A stretch of DNA of 64,000 nt from Owenia fusiformis (lineage: Eukaryota; Annelida; Polychaeta; Sabellida; Oweniidae). The translations under genes were made by a program, and so were the position numbers. Below, in pieces: positions 23,001-35,694 of the stretch. The notes under the pieces were generated by a model that saw only the letters and a list, made by a program, of their open reading frames with translations, was not told where the DNA came from and did no database searches. Position 1 is the stretch's first letter, and each line of letters opens with the position of its first letter. Location of the stretch: positions 5,692,989-5,756,988 of the forward strand of contig CAIIXF020000006.1 in assembly GCA_903813345.2 (NCBI GenBank). Direction: 5' to 3'.

Positions 23001-26000
23001 ACCAACTGAGTGATGTTTATAGGAAACTGTTTTATATGATTCTTTCTATTTATTAGGGATAATACATCACCACCAGGTGCCTCTCAGCTGGGTACAGACA
23101 ATGAGTTCATCATGTACAGCTTTGCTGAACCAACTGAGTGATGTTTATAGGAAACTGTTTTATATGATTCTTTCTATTTATTAGGGATAATACATCACCA
23201 CCAGGTGCCTCTCAGCTGGGTACAGACAATGAGTTCATCATGTACAGCTTTGCTGAACCCACTGAGTGATGTTTATAGGAAACTGTTTTATATGATTCTT
23301 TCTATTTATTAGGGATAATACATCACCACCAGGTGCCTCTCAGCTGGGTACAGACAATGAGTTCATCATATACAGCTTTGCTGAACCCACTGAGTGATGT
23401 TTATAGGAAACTGTTTTATATGATTCTTTCTATTTATTAGAGACATCACCACCATGTGCCTCTCAGCTGGGTACAGACAATGTGTTCATCATGTACGGCT
23501 TTGCTGAACCCACTGAGTGATGTTTATAGGAAACTGTTTTATATGATTCTTTCTATTCATTAGGGATAATACATCACCACCAGGTGCCTCTCAGCTGGGT
23601 ACAGACAATGAGTTCATCATGTACAGCTTTGCTGAACCCACTGAGTGATGTTTATAGGAAACTGTTTTATATGATTCTTTCTATTTATTAGGGATAATAC
23701 ATCACCACCAGGTGCCTCTCAGCTGGGTACGGACAATGAGTTCATCATATACAGCTTTGCTGAACCAACTGAGTGATGTTTATAGGAAACTGTTTTATAT
23801 GATTCTTTCTATTTATTAGGGATACTACATCACCACCATGTGCCTCTCAGCTGGGTACAGACAATGAGTTCATCATATACAGCTTTGCTGAACCAACTGA
23901 GTGATGTTTATAGGAAACTGTTTTATATGATTCTTTCTATTTATTAGCGATAATACATCACCACCAGGTGCCTCTCAGCTGGGTACAGACAATGAGTTCA
24001 TCATATACAGCTTTGCTGAACCAACTGAGTGATGTTTATAGGAAACTGTTTTATATGATTCTTTCTATTTATTAGAGACATCACCACCATGTGCCTCTCA
24101 GCTGGGTACAGACAATGAGTTCATCATGTACAGCTTTGCTGAACCCACTGAGTGATGTTTATAGGAAACTGTTTTATATGATTCTTTCTATTCATTAGGG
24201 ATAATACATCACCACCAGGTGCCTCTCAGCTGGGTACAGACAATGAGTTCATCATGTACAGCTTTGCTGAACCCACTGAGTGATGTTTATAGGAAACTGT
24301 TTTATATGATTCTTTCTATTCATTAGGGATAATACATCACCACCATGTGCCTCTCAGCTGGGTACAGACAATGGGTTCATCATATACAGCTTTGCTGAAC
24401 CAACTGAGTGATGTTTATAGGAAACTGTTTTATATGATTCTTTCTATTTATTAGAGACATCACCACCAGGTGCCTCTCAGCTGGGTACAGACAATGAGTT
24501 CATCATGTACAGCTTTGCTGAACCCACTGAGTGATGTTTATAGGAAACTGTTTTATATGATTCTTTCTATTTATTAGGGATACTACATCACCACCATGTG
24601 CCTCTCAGCTGGGTACAGACAATGAGTTCATCATATACAGCTTTGCTGAACCCACTGAGTGATGTTTATAGGAAACTGTTTTATATGATTCTTTCTATTT
24701 ATTAGGGATACTACATCACCACCATGTGCCTCTCAGCTGGGTACAGACAATGAGTTCATCATGTACAGCTTTGCTGAACCAACTGAGTGATGTTTATAGG
24801 AAACTGTTTTATATGATTCTTTCTATTTATTAGAGACATCACCACCAGGTGCCTCTCAGCTGGGTACAGACAATGAGTTCATCATATACAGCTTTGCTGA
24901 ACCCACTGAGTGATGTTTATAGAAAACTGTTTTATATGATTCTTTCTATTTATTAGGGATAATACATCACCACCAGGTGCCTCTCAGCTGGGTACGGACA
25001 ATGAGTTCATCATGTACAGCTTTGCTGAACCAACTGAGTGCGATGTTCATAGGAAACTGTTTTATATGATTCTTTCTATTTATTAGGGATACTACATCAC
25101 AACCAGGTGCCTCTCAGCTGGGTACAGACAATGAGTTCATCATATACAGCTTTGCTGAACCAACTGAGTGATGTTTATAGGAAACTGTTTTATATGATTC
25201 TTTCTATTTATTAGGGATAATACATCACCACCAGGTGCCTCTCAGCTGGGTACAGACAATGAGTTCATCATATACAGCTTTGCTGAACCCACTGAGTGAT
25301 GTTTATAGGAAACTGTTTTATATGATTCTTTCTATTTATTAGGGATAATACATCACCACCAGGTGCCTCTCACCTGGGTACAGACAATGAGTTCATCATA
25401 TACAGCTTTGCTGAACCAACTGAGTGATGTTTATAGGAAACTGTTTTATATGATTCTTTCTATTTATTAGAGACATCACCACCATGTGCCTCTCAGCTGG
25501 GTACAGACAATGAGTTCATCATATACAGCTTTGCTGAACCAACTGAGTGATGTTTATAGGAAACTGTTTTATATGATTCTTTCTATTTATTAGGGATAAT
25601 ACATCACAACCAGGTGCCTCTCAGCTGGGTACAGACAATGAGTTCATCATATACAGCTTTGCTGAACCCACTGAGTGATGTTTATAGGAAACTGTTTTAT
25701 ATGATTCTTTCTATTTATTAGGGATACTACATCACCACCATGTGCCTCTCAGCTGGGTACGGACAATGAGTTCATCATGTACAGCTTTGCTGAACCCACT
25801 GAGTGATGTTTATAGGAAACTGTTTTATATGATTCTTTCTATTTATTAGGGATAATACATCACCACCAGGTGCCTCTCAGCTGGGTACAGACAATGAGTT
25901 CATCATGTACAGCTTTGCTGAACCAACTGAGTGATGTTTATAGGAAACTGTTTTATATGATTCTTTCTATTTATTAGGGATACTACATCACCACCATGTG

Positions 26001-27118
26001 CCTCTCAGCTGGGTACAGAGAATGAGTTCATCATATACAGCTTTGCTGAACCCACTGAGTGATGTTTATAGGAAACTGTTTTATATGATTCTTTCTATTT
26101 ATTAGAGACATCACCACCAGGTGCCTCTCAGCTGGGTACAGACAATGAGTTCATCATGTACAGCTTTGCTAAACCCACTGAGTGATGTTTATAGGAAACT
26201 GTTTTATATGATTTTTTCTATTTATTAGGGATAATACATCACCACCAGGTGCCTCTCAGCTGGGTACAGACAATGAGTTCATCATATACAGCTTTGCTGA
26301 ACCCACTGAGTGATGTTTATAGGAAACTGTTTTATATGATTCTTTCTATTTATTAGGGATAATACATCACAACCAGGTGCCTCTCAGCTGGGTACAGACA
26401 ATGAGTTCATCATATACAGCTTTGCTGAACCCACTGAGTGATGTTTATAGGAAACTGTTTTATATGATTCTTTCTATTTATTAGGGATAATACATCACAA
26501 CCAGGTGCCTCTCAGCTGGGTACAGACAATGTGTTCATCATGTACAGCTTTGCTGAACCAACTGAGTGATGTTTATAGGAAACTGTTTTATATGATTCTT
26601 TCTATTTATTAGGGATACTACATCACCACCATGTGCCTCTCAGCTGGGTACAGACAATGAGTTCATCATATACAGCTTTGCTGAACCCACTGAGTGATGT
26701 TTATAGGAAACTGTTTTATATGATTCTTTCTATTTATTAGAGACATCACCACCATGTGCCTCTCAGCTGGGTACAGACAATGAGTTCATCATGTACAGCT
26801 TTGCTGAACCCACTGAGTGATGTTTATAGGAAACTGTTTTATATGATTCTTTCTATTCATTAGGGATAATACATCACCACCAGGTGCCTCTCAGCTGGGT
26901 ACAGACAATGAGTTCATCATGTACAGCTTTGCTGAACCAACTGAGTGCGATGTTCATAGGAAACTGTTTTATATGATTCTTTCTATTTATTAGAGACATC
27001 ACCACCATGTGCCTCTCAGCTGGGTACAGACAATGAGTTCATCATATACAGCTTTGCTGAACCCACTGAGTGTGATGTTTATAGGAAACTGTTTTATATG
27101 ATTCTTTCTATTTATTAG
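17082..27118 (+). repeat. 79-copy tandem array of the C1-exon acceptor region (partial decoy exons)
   Basis: Units of 128 bp (or 123 bp when the start reads AGACATCACC instead of GGATAATACATCACC) repeat 79 times and run directly into the real C1 exon, the 80th copy. Each unit has the last ~30 bases of the intron, ending TCTATTTATTAG, plus about 98 bases of the exon's 5' part. It lacks the exon's 3' part and donor. Most units have lost two bases where the real exon reads GAGTGCGATG, giving GAGTGATG, so the Vav frame meets TGA straight after EPTE. Thirteen copies keep two extra bases there (GAGTGTGATG or GAGTGCGATG), including those starting at 17589, 19363, 19488, 19618, 19748, 24957 and 26864. 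No AATAAA was seen in the unit. Small shared variants (CATGTGCC/CAGGTGCC, TATACAGC/GTACAGC) are shuffled along the array, as expected from unequal exchange. Confidence 0.97.
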
Positions 27119-27258
27119 GGATAATACATCACCACCAGGTGCCTCTCAGCTGGGTACGGACAATGAGTTCATCATGTACAGCTTTGCTGAACCAACTGAG
27201 TGCGATGTTTGTAGGAAACTGCTGCGGGGAATCTTCTTCCAGGGCTACAAGTGTCAAA
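27119..27258 (+). CDS. Vav: Vav exon: first part of the C1 domain (genuine copy)
   Basis: This 140-nt exon has acceptor TATTTATTAG and donor GTAAAT. It reads DNTSPPGASQLGTDNEF, then IMYSFAEPTECDVCRKLLR, then GIFFQGYKCQ, matching Vav '[32 protein letters not shown]'. It is the only member of the 80-copy array with the 3' half (TGTAGGAAACTGCTGCGGG) and a donor. The first zinc-ligand His of the family is Asn here (TDNEF). The CxxC pair (CDVC) and the third Cys (YKC) are present with family spacing. It exits with one base of the next codon. Confidence 0.94.
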
Positions 27259-28277
27259 GTAAATATAAACTCTTACACAAAACTTTGGGTATTTCCTCAG
27301 ACCAAGACTTCACCTTTTGACTAATTTGATTGGTCTTATAATTAAAGGCACGTGTCTGATAAAAAAATTATTGAAGAGTTCTTTGGAATTATTGTTCTGT
27401 TGGAATGGAGCAATCTGAGTACAGTTTTGTACATATTTATTAAGAACATATTGGGCATGTAGTGCCATTTTGTTGGGGGACTTCCCTTTCTAATGCGAGA
27501 GATTAGAATTGCCAGAATGTCAAGAGGAACCTTTGTCCTGCCTCCAGAATGGATGCCTGGCAAACAAGTAAGCATTAATGAAATGATTTATTTGTATTGA
27601 CTGTTTTGTAGAGACCAACAAAAATGTCCATAAAGAATGTATTAAGAAGGTTCGCAAAGGTGCCCAACCCCCAGTTCCTGAACAGAGACCTATTTCCTCA
27701 CCTGGGCATGTACCTATGAGACCCCCAAAACCTCATGGTAATGAATCATTTTTCTCGTTTAGATTAGCTTGGGTTCAATATCATCACCAAGAAGCATAGA
27801 CAGTTTGTTAATATGAAATATACATGGGAAAAGCAATTTTGTTATAAGAATGATGAACTTATTTATTAAATTATTTGGAATAATTTTTTTGACACCAAAA
27901 TAAATTGTAAAGAAATAAAAATTGCTAACTTAAACTACAAAATAATTTAGGTTATAATGGCAATGATGATTTCAAATATGATTTATAATGTTAACCCAGG
28001 ACAGATAAATGACAATAATGTCAGAAATTTATATGTTATATACTACACTCTTTGAGGAAGGAAATAGGAATAAGAAAAATGTATTTTACCCACAATTTTT
28101 GAAAATATGTGACACTATCTTAAAATTATAACATTAAAAATGTATTTGTAACATGACTTAATGAAAAGAAATAAAAAAAATTGCTGGTTGAATTTTATTC
28201 TTCTTAAGAGATATTGTTTAAAATGAGCCCTGCTCTAAATCCTTTACTATATAATATATAAATGAGGTATTTTACAG
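27259..28277. other. Introns flanking the second C1 exon, no further features
   Basis: 27259-27611 and 27738-28277 hold ordinary AT-rich intron sequence. An open stretch ending CCAGAATGGATGCCTGGCAAACAA before GTAAGC at about 27569 was considered as an exon, but its phase does not fit and no family match was seen. Confidence 0.4.
27612..27737 (+). CDS. Vav: Vav exon: end of the C1 domain and proline-rich tail
   Basis: This 126-nt exon has acceptor GTTTTGTAG and donor GTAATG. Two bases complete a Lys codon, then TNKNVHKECIKKVRKG follows, matching 'RASAHKECLGRVPPCG'. The HKEC zinc ligands are kept, but the preceding ligand Cys is Thr and the final ligand Cys is Ala. A proline-rich stretch (QPPVPEQRPI, then MRPPKPH) leads into the first SH3 domain. 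In Vav proteins this region binds SH3 domains and regulates the N-terminal SH3. Confidence 0.9.
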
Positions 28278-28399
28278 GCAAAGTGAAAGCAGTCAACTCA
28301 TACCAAGGTATTCCTCCCTCAGATGGCAGAAAAGTCTTACATTTCCAAACGGGTGACGTCATAGAGGTGCTAAATAAAGATGACGACAATTGGTGGGAG
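28278..28399 (+). CDS. Vav: Vav exon: N-terminal SH3 domain, first part
   Basis: This 122-nt exon has acceptor TTTTACAG and donor GTTAGT. It encodes KVKAVNSYQGIPPSDGRKV, then FQTGDVIEVL and DDDNWWE, the SH3 Asp/Glu (RT-loop) region and the WW motif. Vertebrate Vav has 'QEYYGLPPPPG' and 'LNPGDIVELTK...NWWEG' here. The extended PP insert after the first strand is typical of the Vav N-terminal SH3. It exits in phase 0. Confidence 0.93.
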
Positions 28400-28534
28400 G
28401 TTAGTATGGTATATTAATATGTGGTATGGTATGGTGTATTAAAATGAAATATTCCTGTTCAGTTCAATCAGTGATCTTGGTAAACTATTCATTCTTAAAC
28501 TGAATTAAAATTATTTATTCGTTTATTCACAGAA

Positions 28535-30215
28535 GGTATGTTCATGCTATGAGTTATATTACATTATAACACACATATGGTATGGTCCTGCTAGGAATTA
28601 TATTACATTATAATACACACATGGTATGTTCATGCTGTGAATTATATTACATTATAATACACACATGGTATGTTCATGCTATGAGTTATATTACATTATA
28701 ATACACACGTGGTATGGTCCTGCTAGGAATTATATTACATTATAATATACACATGGTATGATCATGCTATGAATACATTATAATACACACTTGGTGTGAT
28801 CATTCTATATTATATGATAATACACACATGGTATGGTCATGATATGGCTTATATTACATTATAATACACACATGGTATGGTCATACTATAAATTATATTA
28901 CATTATAATACACACATGGTATGGTCGTACTATAAATTATATTACATTATAATACACACATGGTATGGTCATACTATAAATTATGTTACATTATAACACA
29001 CACATGGTATGGTCATGCTGTGAATTATATTACATTACAATAAACACATGGTATGGTTATGCTATGAATTATATTACATTATAATACACACATGGTATGG
29101 TCATGCTGTGAATTATATTACATTATAATACACACATGGTATGGTCATGCTGTGAATTATATTACATTACAATACACACATGGTATGGTCATGCTGTGAA
29201 TTATATTACATTATAATACACACATGGTATGGTCATGCTGTGAATTATATTACATTATAATACACACATGGTATGGTCATACTATAAATTATATTACATT
29301 ATAATACACACATGGTATGGTCGTACTATAAATTATATAACATTTTAATACACACATGGTATGGTCATGCTGTGAATTATATTTAATTACAATACACACA
29401 TGGTATAGTCATGCTATGAATTATATTACATTATAATACACATGATATGGTCATGCTGTGAATTATATTACATTATAATACACACATGGTATGGTCATGC
29501 TGTGAATTATATTACATTATAATACACATGATATGGTCATGCTGTGAATTATATTACATTACAATACACACATGGTATGGTCATGCTATAAATTATATTA
29601 CATCATAGTACACAAATGGTATGGTCATGCTGTGAATTATATTACATTACAATACACACATGGTATGGTCATGCTATGAATTATATTACATTATAATACA
29701 CACATGGTATGGTCATGCTGTGAATTATATTACATTATAATACACACATGGTATGGTCATACTATAAATTATATTACATTATAATACACACATGGTATGG
29801 TTGTACTATAAATTATATAACATTGTAATACACACATGGTATGGTCATGCTGTGAATTATATTTAATTACAATACACACATGGTATAGTCATGCTATGAA
29901 TTATATTACATTACAATACACACATGGTATAGTCATGCTATTAATTATATTACATTATAGTACACACATGGTATGGTCATGCTGTGAATTATATTACATT
30001 ACAATACACACATGGTATGGTCATGCTATGAATTATATTACATTATAATACACACATGGTATGGTCATGCTGTGAATTATATTACATTATAATACACACA
30101 TGGTATGGTCATACTATAAATTATATTACATTATAATACACACATGTATGGTTATACTATAAATTATATTACATTGTAATACACACATGGTATGGTCATG
30201 CAATGAATTATATTA
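28535..30215. repeat. 44-bp minisatellite, about 38 copies
   Basis: Units of ACACACATGGTATGGTCATG plus CTGTGAATTATATTACATTATAAT repeat at 44-bp spacing with a two-state variant (CTGTGAATT or ACTATAAATT). It lies between the two exons of the N-terminal SH3 domain. It does not copy exon sequence. Confidence 0.95.
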
Positions 30216-30289
30216 AAACATTTCTGTCTTATTATTTCATTTTAAGCTAATTAAACCATTTTACTGTAACCTTTTTATTTGACTTTAAG

Positions 30290-30352
30290 GGAAGGTTGCA
30301 AGGTGTTGATGGTTATTTCCCTAAAAACTATGTGATGGACTGGACTACAATG
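30290..30352 (+). CDS. Vav: Vav exon: N-terminal SH3 domain, end
   Basis: This 21-codon exon has phase 0 at both ends, acceptor GACTTTAAG and donor GTGAGT. It reads GRLQGVDGYFPKNYVMDW, with the GYFPxNYV signature that closes SH3 domains. The acceptor follows a 1.7-kb minisatellite made of 44-bp units. Confidence 0.95.
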
Positions 30353-30984
30353 GTGAGTTTCTTTTATATAAACCACCATAACTTCTATCATTTTTGGAGT
30401 TACAATATTCATAAAAAGCCAGTTCTACTTCATGAAGTTATTTCTGCATTTAATTCACTAAAACATTTTTTGTAAGCACTATATATACATATTTTTGTGA
30501 TTCTAGTTTTGGTGAATTTTTAAATTTTGTTTAATTGGAAATATGATTTCTCATTTGTCATTCTCTGTGTTTAAAATGTCATTGTAGCTGTTGAGAAATT
30601 TACAAGGAATAAACAATTTATTAAAAAGAAACTATTTGAAAGGGAATGAACTATGAAGCATACCCTTGTATAAGTTAAATTATATTAAAGAGCTAAAAAG
30701 TATATTTGATATATGATATTTTAATTATTGACACTTAAGTACGTGTTTAAAAATGTAATTGTGCAATGATCCCATATTTACAAATACAGGTCCCCAATCG
30801 TATACATTATCTCACAAAAATATTTTGCAACAAGATAAAGAGCTATCAGGGGTTAAAGAATTTTTCAAGTCTTTAATCCCTGATGCTGAAGATAGGTGGT
30901 CTTTGTATTGTACATGACATCTGCTATACATGACATCTGATATACATGACACCTTGTATACATGGCATCTGGTATGGTATTTAG
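30353..30984. other. Intron with short repeats at the alternative acceptor
   Basis: Mostly AT-rich intron. At 30911-30974 about four degenerate ~17-18-bp units (TACATGACATCTG...ATA) lead up to the acceptor of the alternative linker exon, replacing a normal pyrimidine tract. Confidence 0.6.
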
Positions 30985-31130
30985 CACAAGAAGCCCAGCT
31001 ATATAGACCACACACCGTCCGGGCGTCCGGATGTAACTCCGTCCTCACCAGGGTCCCCTAGAACTGCTATGTCACCCACTAGCAGGCCAGGATCTTATGT
31101 GAATCTACAAGACCTAACTGACTACAACTG
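30985..31130 (+). CDS. Vav: Vav alternative linker exon, version a (48 codons, YVNL)
   Basis: This 146-nt exon has phase 0 at its start and leaves two bases (TG) that join GTTTGTC of the SH2 exon to form the Trp-Phe at the SH2 start. It is Pro/Ser-rich (TPSSPGSPRTAMSPTSRPGS) and ends GSYVNLQDLTDYNW. YVNL fits the pYxN pattern known to bind the GRB2-type SH2 domain. The acceptor (GGTATTTAG) has a weak pyrimidine tract, which fits alternative use. A homologous exon with the same start and end phase lies at 38434. Confidence 0.88.
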
Positions 31131-32353
31131 GTATGCCACTATGATGTTTCAATGTTACACGTGATGTGATGTCACCATTGCATGTGATGTCATCATCAAC
31201 TATGTGATAAGTCTTTCAATCAATGCTTTCCTCTGGGAATTCTGACATTTTTATACATTCAGAATCTAATTAAAATTGCTAGATTCTTCCATTGATTATT
31301 CACTTTCAATTAATTTACTGAACCTTCAGCCAAAGACTGAGATTAAGGTAACTCAATCATTCTGAATAATCTGACCATTCAACCTTTAACGGTACAAAAT
31401 ACCCCTCTGCCCTCCCGAAGGCCAAAATCAGTTCATATAAGATATTTACAAATAAAGCATTGATCTGAATGATTTTACACAATTATGTATGATTTATTTA
31501 GTTAAGGATGGTGTGTTTTGGTGATTCCTACCAATTAATATTCATTCCTCTCCCTTCCGTGTTATGCTTCCATGCCAGTTCATGAATTTTCACATTGTTA
31601 TTGTCTTTCCTCAAGAATGATGAGAGGAATAACCAAGAAATACATAGAAATTTTGAGTATCGAATGAATACATGGAGATAAATTTTGGAATAAAACAAGA
31701 TATGTAAAAAGAAGCCATATTTATATACATACATGTACATACACAACTTCGTTCCTTGTTCTTGAGAGAAAACCACAACTAAGTGATATTTCAAACTCTG
31801 GCTGGCTGAAATTATAACATATAAATACTAATCAAGAGTTTCTTCACCATTTGGAAATCTGCTCATCCTAACCAAGTGAAATTTTATTTTATTTTGTGTT
31901 TTAAATGCGCAGTTCTGGTATTGATGCACTGTTTTATATTATATTTGCATTTAAAACACTCTTAACATTGACTTATAATGCAAATGTCACGCATGTGGTC
32001 TTTGTCCTGGAGAGAATTTATTACTGAATTGGACTTGTAGATTTCCAGTTTTTAGGTCTATGCATGTTAGGATAAGATTGGAATACTAGGAACACAAAAT
32101 AGGTATTTTAGAGCACATCTTTGCTGCATTTTGTAGGTACCTTTTTGGAATTCGGAAGCATCGTCATATATTTTTTCACTTATCATTAACAGGCAATCAT
32201 ACTGCCATCATAAAGTCTGACTATTCTTATTTCATTTGAAACTTCATATTGGAAAATTGAGAGATGAGTGATGTAAAGAGGTTTTAATTTTATCATGACA
32301 CTATAAGTTGTATCACAATGATACAAACTTTATTTGATGAGTATGATTGCATT
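31131..32353. other. Intron, nothing recognised
   Basis: AT-rich sequence without a coding match or clear repeat on either strand. The minus-strand open frame at 31528-31794 has no recognisable motif. Confidence 0.4.
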
Positions 32354-33010
32354 TTTATCCCACTGATCGAAGTTCAAGAGGGATATAGAGAAGCCATCCC
32401 TTTGTTTGTATGTCTGTCTGTCCATTCCTTTGGTGTTTGTTTGTTCATACATCTTTAAGATTGTATGCTTCTGTTGCTCTTGGGGGACAGTGTATTTATA
32501 CATTACGAGATATCCGGTGGCAGTAATTCAAATAACGGTCAATGGATTCGTGGACCAATTTGGTTCAAATTCCTCAACTCAATTACCAGTGGACGGCTTT
32601 GGTTCACATTTAACAAGCTGATGGACACAGGAGCTTCGCACGAGAGAGAATTTTCAAGATGGCAGCTGAATTTCAAAATGGCTTCTTTATTCATAAAAGA
32701 ACATTATCTTTGATAACTCAATTACCAGTTGGCAGATTTCATTCAAATTTTACATGCTAGATGCCTAGAGATGAGGAAACTCTGCTAATAAGAAGATATT
32801 TTCAAGATGACTGCTGAGTTTCAGAATGGCTGCAATTTTTGTAAAGAAACATTATATTTGATAACTCAAACACCAGAAAACAGATTTGGTTCAAATTTGA
32901 TATTCTGATACCTAGGGATAAAGGAGCTCTGTTCAAGAAGGCCCCTATTTATCAAAACATGTTTTGTTTGGTGGGATTTACTACTCCGTTGATTGGCTTT
33001 TTTTAGTTAT
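32354..33010. mobile_element. Dispersed element, ATCCCACTGATCGAAG...GGTGGGAT family
   Basis: It starts ATCCCACTGATCGAAGTTC with GAGGGATATAGAGAAGCC and ends GTTTGGTGGGATTTACTACTC. It has internal repeats of TTTCAAGATGGCAGCTGA / GATAACTCAATTACCAGT type. Same family as 13775, 45986 and 63347. No transposase is visible. Confidence 0.65.
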
Positions 33011-33429
33011 TCTGTCCTTGGTGACCCGGCAAAATATGTACATAGGGGTCCGTCTAGGTTTCCCCTTTCATAAAGCATCATGATAACCCCTCCCATACAC
33101 CCATATCCACTGCCCATATTTTACCCATGTAAGAAACATCAAGGATAAGCACACACTACACAGGATGTTAATACCCACAATTCTTATTATAACAGTCACA
33201 CAGGAGGCCATCATATGAACACACAATGCCTGGGGCATTTAGTGCACTTAAACTGAATGGTTATGGGAGCCAGGTTCCTCTCCCCCCTACACATCCTTCA
33301 AGATTGTCAGTAGTCCTCCCCCCACCAGATGTCTCTACTGGCCCTTTGGGTAGTACCGGTTACGTTAACCTTAATGACCTAAGTCCGTTTTTGTGGTAGG
33401 TATAGTTAGATTAGGCACATAGCCATTGT

Positions 33430-33905
33430 AGCATCTGTGCTTCAACAACTAACACCATCTAGTATACTCCCTGAGATCCATTGTGTGAAATTCATGAATA
33501 TTAAGGCACATAGTCATTATAGCACCACCTGTACTATATCTGAGATCCATTGTGTGCATTTTTATGAATATTAAGGCACAGAGTCATTTTAACAGCTGTG
33601 CTTCAACAATTAACAACATCTAGCATTCTCTCCAAGATCCATTGTGTGCAATTCATGAATATTAAGGCACATAGTCATTATAGCACCACCTGTGCTATAT
33701 CTGAGATCCATTGTGTGCAATTCATGAATATTAAGGCACATAGTCATTATAGCACCACCTGTGCTATATCTGAGATCCATTGTGTGCAATTCATGAATAT
33801 TAAGGCACATAGTCATTATAACAGCTATGCTTCAACAATTAACAACATCTAGCATACTCTCCGAGATCCATCGTGTGCAATTTATGAATATTAAGCCACA
33901 GAGTA
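33430..33905. repeat. 69-bp tandem repeat with a 23-bp variable insert
   Basis: GAGATCCATTGTGTGCAATT (with small variants) recurs at 33473, 33542, 33634, 33703, 33772 and 33863: spacings 69, 92, 69, 69 and 91. The longer units carry an extra CTTCAACAATTAACAACATC segment. Small open frames on both strands are by-products. Confidence 0.92.
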
Positions 33906-34012
33906 CCTCATGAATACGTTAACAAATTAATGATTGCTTGTATGTATTTTAATATCTACTTATTATTTTTCAAGGAAAGAGTAGATGTTAAATATATATT
34001 CATATATCTTAT

Positions 34013-34070
34013 AGTGTTCGTTGGGATTTGCTACTCTGTTGAGTTGCCGTTTTCTAGTTATTATTCTCTT
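34013..34070. mobile_element. 3' end fragment of the ATCCCAC/GTGGGAT family
   Basis: GTTCGTTGGGATTTGCTACT followed by CTGTTGAGTTGCCG matches the right end seen at 47452-47498 and 63950-63990, without a left end. Confidence 0.55.
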
Positions 34071-34910
34071 GAAAGAAACGACAAAATTGACAGGGTTTTC
34101 TCAAAGTTTTGACACATCCTTTCAGTCCAATTTTTGACAACCATTGTGGTATATCTTTGTCCCAATGTTTCAACATTAATATTCTTTACAGCAATATAAC
34201 TCTGTCATTTTACAATTTATCATGTTCCCTTGTCATGATAGAATACTGCAAGGCCTTACTTATTGTGAACTGGCAATATAATATAAATGGACAATTATCA
34301 AAATAACCTTCATGTGACTGGATCACATCAGGATAATGTATTTTTATTAGCAACGGGGATGTCATTGATTTATGAGCAATAGTCATGTCCTGGCTTCCTG
34401 TGCCTTAACCGCCCAGAAGTATGACACTCTTAGGCATGTTTTCATTGTATTTAAATTATATATATGATCATGTGTTTTAACTCCATGTCATTTTGTATAA
34501 GCCATGACATATTGTTCTTGTTAACATCTTGAGAAATAAATTCTATTGGGCAAACGTTGAGTATGAGCCTTTCAAGCCCTCCTTGGTGAATGGGGGATTG
34601 ACATTTAAGATGAAGAGCTACTTATGCAAAACAATGAATGTAAAACAAAGGGAATCATCTTGATTCACAATGTTTCAGTTGCTTCAACTTAAAGTATATA
34701 ATTTAAGAATGAATCCACATTTACTGAGTTAACCAAACTAAATGCTTATTGTGTTCTCAAAGTAAAGATAATAAGTCATAAACTTGTTTTGAATATGTAA
34801 GATAAATACAGTTCAAGGATTTTTTCAATAAAACCCCTGCCATAAAATGAAAATTTACAAGTGTGACTGCTGGTTACACAAATAATTTGACACTTTTGAT
34901 TGATTCCGTG

Positions 34911-35172
34911 ATGATCTTCATGGGCATGACACACCACACAGTAATAGGACAGGAATGATCTTCATGGGCATGAAACACCACACAGTAATTGGACAGGAAT
35001 GATCTTCATGGGCATGACACACCACACAGTAATAGGACAGGAATGATCTTCATGGGCATGACACACCACACAGTAATAGGACAGGAATGATCTTCATGGG
35101 CATGACACACCACACAGTAATAGGACAGAAATGATCTTCATGGGCATGACACACCACACAGTAATAGGACGG
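34911..35172. repeat. 43-bp tandem repeat, 6 copies
   Basis: GATCTTCATGGGCATGACAC plus ACCACACAGTAATAGGACAGGAAT repeats at 34913, 34956, 34999, 35042, 35085 and 35128. The flanks 34071-34910 and 35173-35690 show nothing recognisable. Confidence 0.95.
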
Positions 35173-35694
35173 GAAAATAAGCATTTGCATCAAAGGTGTG
35201 TTATAACACCTTGGAAGTGAAAGATGGGGTTAGAACAAGAAATATACAAAACAGCGCTTATCAAGAATTGTTAACTGATTCCTGTATAACGATATAAACA
35301 AGACGATGTAAACAAATCAAAGTTTTACTAAATATTCAAGTCTTTCTAGGCTGAATAATTCTCAAATTGTGAATGAACATTTCATGATAAGTGGACAAAT
35401 AGTGTTAGGGCTTTGAACACTAAGACAACAAAACAAGTTTAATTAACCAAATAAGTGGAACATCATGTGTGACCTTTCAACAAGAATCACTTCCACTATC
35501 CACTTAGTCTAAATAAAATATATATTGACCATTAGTGATCCAGTTAGGCTTCTTGTAATGTATATTGACCATTAGTGTCAGTTCACTTCCTGCTTATGAC
35601 AAATGATATCAATAAAATAGTGTTATTAAGGATGACTAACCATAGATCACCCACAAGTAAGTGATTCCTGTTCATTAATCAAGTTGGATTACAA

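Noticed and set aside
17082-27118. CRISPR-like or satellite-only interpretation of the long array
   Set aside because: There are no unique spacers between direct repeats, the host is eukaryotic, and the unit is recognisably exon plus intron end of the surrounding gene.
27342-27575. Minus-strand open frame, and a + strand possible exon ending GGCAAACAA|GTAAGC
   Set aside because: The + strand phase does not fit the neighbouring exons, the C1 domain joins correctly without it, and no family match was seen.
29836-30048. 70-codon open frame in the 44-bp array
   Set aside because: Translation of the minisatellite, no independent support.
33598-33852. Open frames on both strands with repeated HCVQFMNIKAHSHY / MTMCLNIHELHTMD
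   Set aside because: By-products of the 69-bp tandem repeat.
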